A stretch of 24,211 nt of DNA from assembly GCA_964353355.1 (NCBI GenBank), contig CAYGVT010000054.1, positions 1-24,211 on the forward strand, read 5' to 3'. Below the pieces are notes generated by a model. The model searched no databases and was not told the DNA's origin. It saw only the letters and a list, made by a program, of their open reading frames with translations. How positions within the stretch are numbered: the first letter of the stretch is position 1; every line of letters starts with the position of its first letter. Of the stretch, positions 21,502-24,211 are shown one piece after another. This stretch comes from CAYGVT01 sp964353355 (GTDB lineage Archaea > Thermoplasmatota > DTKX01 > GCA-020343715). Both the position numbers and the translations under genes were made by a program.

Positions 21502-23558
21502 TGAGGAGCGGACGCAAGACGTCCGCTCGCGGAGGCTCGGCCGCGGCGCGGAAGCGGGCGCGCGGCCGAGGGTGGGCCAGGGCCTCCAAGGAGGGCGGTG
21601 GAGCGCGAGCTGTGACCTACCGCAGGGGCAGCAACACGCGCAAGGAGGGCTCCGGCTGGTTCCTGCCGAGGAGCCTCCGCTCGGAGGGCGAGCAGCAGGC
21701 GACGCCACCGCAGCCGTCGAAGGAGGCGCGCGCCAAGCCCGTGAAGGGCAAGCCCGGGGTCGTCTACGGGCCCGAGAGGGTGCGCGACCTCAAGCACGGC
21801 AACGACCTCGTCGTCGGAGAGCGGACCGTGGTCAAGCAGGCCGCGCACTACGGCGTGCTGCGCGGCATGCTGTGGTGCGTCGTCCTGGGCGCGCTGCTGT
21901 TCTGGCTTCCGCTGCTCGGGCCCGCGCTCGCGGGCTACGTCGGCGGTCGGAAGGCCGGAGGACCGGTGCGCGCGGTCGTCGCGGTCGCCATCCCCGCGGC
22001 AGTGCTGCTGCTGGGCCTCGGTTACCTCGACGCCACCTACGGCATCGTGCCCTCGGCCAGCACGCTCCCGTCGGACTACGACATGGGGCCGCTCGCGGAC
22101 ATCCGCGAGGTGGGCTCGCCCATCGCCGCGTCCCTGACCGCGGCGGTCGAGGGCTGGGTCGCGGCCCCGCCGGACTTCTTCTTCATAATGGGCGTGTTCG
22201 CCCTCGCGGGCGGCGCGCTCAGCGCGATACGCAGGTCCGAGGAGGAGACCATCATCGAACGCCTCGGCATCCCGCTCGGTGAGGTCAAGGAGCGCGCCCG
22301 CGCCGGTGAGTTTGGCGTCGAGGCGCAGGACGCCATGGATGGCCCCGTATGGCGCCGGTCGCGCCACCCGGCCGTCGTCGCGCCCGTCGCGGCGCACGAC
22401 GGCATGCACGAGCTCGTCGAGATGATCGTGGACGGGGTCGCGGATCGCATGGGCACCCCCCAACGGGCTGTGCCAACCGCGAGGCTCATCCCGAGCCCAG
22501 GGCGTCGCGGCATCTTGCATCGTGGGGTTGCGAGCGGGCCCGCGCTCGACCACATGAGGGCCGAGCACGGCGCCTACGGCTACGCGGACGAGGCCCACGG
22601 TCGACCGAGGGGCAGGTCGACGGGCGGGCGCCGCAGCGAGGCCGAGGCCATGGAGGTCTGGGAGGAGGTGCCGGCCGTGCAGTCGGCGGTGGGCTGGGCC
22701 AAGCCCCCGAGGCGCAGATCCACATCCCCCGTGCGGATGGGCCCTGGCGGCTCGATAGTGCCCAGGGAGTCCCGGCGCACCAGGGCCGCCAAGGCGGCGG
22801 GCGGCCGCACGCGGCTGGGCTGGATGGCCAGGCGGCAGAGGGCCGCACCGGCCTACACGGCCAACTCCGACGAGGGGGAGCTGCGCTCGGCCGTCGAGGC
22901 GCTGTCCATGGACACCGTCCCCGCCGGCGCATCGAAGGCGCACAGGGCGCGCAGGCAGCCCGACCACGTCTCCAAGCGGTTGCCGATCACGAGCTCCATA
23001 CTCGGTATCCCCAAGGACGGTGAGGAGGCCGGCGCCGAGGACATCGGTGGCCCCGCAGGCGCGGAGGTCGAGGCGAGGGCAAAGGCGCATCGACCCGAGG
23101 CCGACTACATCCCCAGGGTGCCCAGGAAGACCACCTTCTCGCACGAGGCCGGGGGCGGCGTGACGGTCGTCGCCAAGAGCAAGATGGAGGAGTCAATCGA
23201 GCCCCCGTCCGCACCCGTCCAGGCCCAGACCCCCTTACCTGCGTCGATGCCTGGCCCTCGACCGAGCGCCGCGCTCAGGGGCAGGTCCAGGAAGGCGCGT
23301 CCGCCGGAAGGGGAGTACGAGGAGGACCTCGCTGAGCCCGGGATGATCGTATGGACCGCCAAGGGCGGGGAGGAGGGGACGGACTACTTCCAGGGCAAGC
23401 GGGGACGGCCGAACACGGCCGCCACGGCCGCGACCGCCGGCACGGCGTCCGCGGCACCCCCCGAAGCGACGGCCTCGGCCGCGGCCGAGCAGCCGGACTG
23501 GGAGGAGGAGCGCATCGCGGCCATGGTGCGCGAGCGCGAGGAGTGGGACAGGCTTTAA
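21501..23558 (+). CDS. Large membrane protein: basic N-terminus, three TM helices, long disordered tail
   Basis: About 685 aa. The first 115 residues are basic and of low complexity. TM1 is at about 122-145 (GMLWCVVLGALLFWLPLLGP) and TM2 at about 158-178 (VRAVVAVAIPAAVLLLGLGY). After a loop (IVPSASTLPSDYDMG), TM3 is at about 225-242 (FFFIMGVFALAGGALSAI). The GPALAGYVGGRKAGGPVRA segment between TM1 and TM2 resembles the small Gly-rich membrane family seen in DUF5518-like archaeal proteins, a loose match. Residues after 245 are mostly disordered, rich in Arg, Ala, Pro, Glu and Gly, and end in a short acidic helix (DWEEERIAAMVREREEWDRL). No stop-free start other than TTG 21486 or GTG 21501 exists near; the in-frame upstream stop is at 21468. 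Function unknown. Confidence 0.7.
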   Translation: MRSGRKTSARGGSAAARKRARGRGWARASKEGGGARAVTYRRGSNTRKEGSGWFLPRSLRSEGEQQATPPQPSKEARAKPVKGKPGVVYGPERVRDLKHGNDLVVGERTVVKQAAHYGVLRGMLWCVVLGALLFWLPLLGPALAGYVGGRKAGGPVRAVVAVAIPAAVLLLGLGYLDATYGIVPSASTLPSDYDMGPLADIREVGSPIAASLTAAVEGWVAAPPDFFFIMGVFALAGGALSAIRRSEEETIIERLGIPLGEVKERARAGEFGVEAQDAMDGPVWRRSRHPAVVAPVAAHDGMHELVEMIVDGVADRMGTPQRAVPTARLIPSPGRRGILHRGVASGPALDHMRAEHGAYGYADEAHGRPRGRSTGGRRSEAEAMEVWEEVPAVQSAVGWAKPPRRRSTSPVRMGPGGSIVPRESRRTRAAKAAGGRTRLGWMARRQRAAPAYTANSDEGELRSAVEALSMDTVPAGASKAHRARRQPDHVSKRLPITSSILGIPKDGEEAGAEDIGGPAGAEVEARAKAHRPEADYIPRVPRKTTFSHEAGGGVTVVAKSKMEESIEPPSAPVQAQTPLPASMPGPRPSAALRGRSRKARPPEGEYEEDLAEPGMIVWTAKGGEEGTDYFQGKRGRPNTAATAATAGTASAAPPEATASAAAEQPDWEEERIAAMVREREEWDRL

Positions 23559-23559
23559 G
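23553..23559 (+). promoter_or_regulatory. TATA-like box of lplA overlapping the previous stop codon
   Basis: CTTTAAG contains the TAA stop of the preceding gene (23556-23558). Transcription would start near 23582; GGTGA at 23583-23587 lies 7 nt before ATG 23595 and can serve as ribosome site. Confidence 0.5.
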
Positions 23560-23594
23560 GCCCGCGTGCGCCTTCCGGTCGCGGTGACAGCGCG

Positions 23595-24211
23595 ATGGTC
23601 AGGGTCGTCGACACGGACGTGGCGCGCCCAGAGCTCACGGCGGCCATCGACGAGGCGCTCCTGAGGTCGCGCGTCGCCGGTGGGTGCGACGACACCATCC
23701 ACCTCTATCGTCGCAATCCGCCCTCGGTGTCCATAGGCTACTTCCAGTCCGCCGCGGAGGTCGCGGACCTCGGGGCGTGCCGCCGCGACGGCGTGCCCGT
23801 CGTCCGGAGGAGCTCTGGCGGTGGGGCCATCTACACCGACGACCGCCAGCTCGTCTACGCGCTCGTGTGGGCCCCGGCCAGGCCCGTCACGGCCAAGGAG
23901 GGGTTCGACCTGGCCTGCGGCGCGATCGCGCGCGCGCTCGGCCGTCTCGGCGCCAAGGGCGTCGAGAGGGCGGGGGTCAACGACGTGCTCATCTGGGGGA
24001 GGAAGGTGTCCGGCAGCGCCCAGGCCGTCAGGAAGGGGGTGCACCTCCTGCACGGCACCGTGCTGGTCGACGCGGACCTGGATGCGATGTTCACCTACCT
24101 GAGGCCCCTGGGCGCCAAGCTGGAGGCGCAGGGCCTGAGGGCCCCCGCGGCGCGGGTCACCACCTTGGGCTCCGTGCTGGGGCACGTGCCGCCAATGGAG
24201 GAGGTCAAGCG
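23595..24211 (+). CDS. lplA: Lipoate-protein ligase A (LplA family), 5' part, cut by the window edge
   Basis: 205 full codons are visible, with no stop before the edge. The protein starts MVRVVDTDVARPELTAAIDE. Family motifs are RRSSGGGAIYTD (71-82), which binds lipoyl-AMP, and NDVLIWGRKVSGSAQ (129-143), whose Lys137 is the expected catalytic residue. LLHGTVLVDADLD (151-163) is also typical. The enzyme activates lipoate with ATP and attaches it to Lys of acyltransferase or GcvH domains. In several archaea the ligase is split into LplA (N-terminal) and LplB (C-terminal) chains; whether this one is split cannot be seen. It implies a lipoate-dependent complex such as glycine cleavage or a 2-oxoacid dehydrogenase. 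Own promoter likely. Confidence 0.9.
   Translation, partial: MVRVVDTDVARPELTAAIDEALLRSRVAGGCDDTIHLYRRNPPSVSIGYFQSAAEVADLGACRRDGVPVVRRSSGGGAIYTDDRQLVYALVWAPARPVTAKEGFDLACGAIARALGRLGAKGVERAGVNDVLIWGRKVSGSAQAVRKGVHLLHGTVLVDADLDAMFTYLRPLGAKLEAQGLRAPAARVTTLGSVLGHVPPMEEVK

Noticed and set aside
1..24211. tRNA, rRNA, CRISPR array, IS element or integrase
   Set aside because: Reading both strands I found no tRNA T-loop with matching stems, no regularly spaced repeats and no transposase or integrase motifs. A tRNAscan or CRISPR finder run could still detect something missed by eye.

Overview
The window looks like part of an uncultured, GC-rich euryarchaeal genome, most likely a high-GC Thermoplasmatota lineage. 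It is archaeal because it encodes a Nop5 C/D-box RNP protein, a RecJ-like DHH nuclease, an archaeal-type hypoxanthine/guanine phosphoribosyltransferase and a RadA-like paralogue. TATA-like boxes also lie 20-30 nt in front of many start codons. The lineage is inferred from protein style and base composition; no marker gene was tested. Genes are densely packed, and the largest gaps (about 215-255 bases) hold promoters.

Layout: 1-1587 is the 3' end of a secreted protein built from Ca-binding Asp-rich repeats. 1670-3214 (-) is a RecJ-like nuclease, divergent from a 73-aa conserved protein (3341-3562). 3625-4029 (-) and 4246-4539 (+) are two small membrane proteins transcribed divergently around an inverted repeat. 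4616-5758 is a radical SAM protein with a C-terminal Cys-rich region. 5856-6389 is a two-TM protein. 6470-9126 (-) is a three-gene operon: MTA/MTI phosphorylase-like protein, MTA/SAH deaminase, hypoxanthine PRTase. 9204-~9650 (-) is a small conserved protein without a clear start codon. 9721-10986 (-) is Nop5. 11030-11365 (-) is a small membrane protein and 11478-12056 (-) a helical protein. 12272-13499 (-) is a coupled gene pair: a RadA/Rad51-like protein with a degenerate P-loop and Gly-rich tail, followed by a 111-aa helical partner. 13678-15240 is bacterial-type iPGM, followed by an M18 aminopeptidase (15280-16788). 16940-21244 is a giant surface protein (PQQ-propeller, CARDB-like, PQQ-propeller, PKD, PKD, TM). 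21501-23558 is a large TM protein with a long disordered tail. 23595 to the edge is a lipoate-protein ligase, cut off at the right.

How the genes work together: the clearest pathway is purine and methylthio salvage. The deaminase turns methylthioadenosine into methylthioinosine, the phosphorylase releases hypoxanthine, and the PRTase makes IMP. The RadA-like pair is probably a DNA-repair accessory module. The large extracellular repeat proteins suggest an elaborate cell envelope. No tRNA, rRNA, CRISPR, IS element or integrase was seen.
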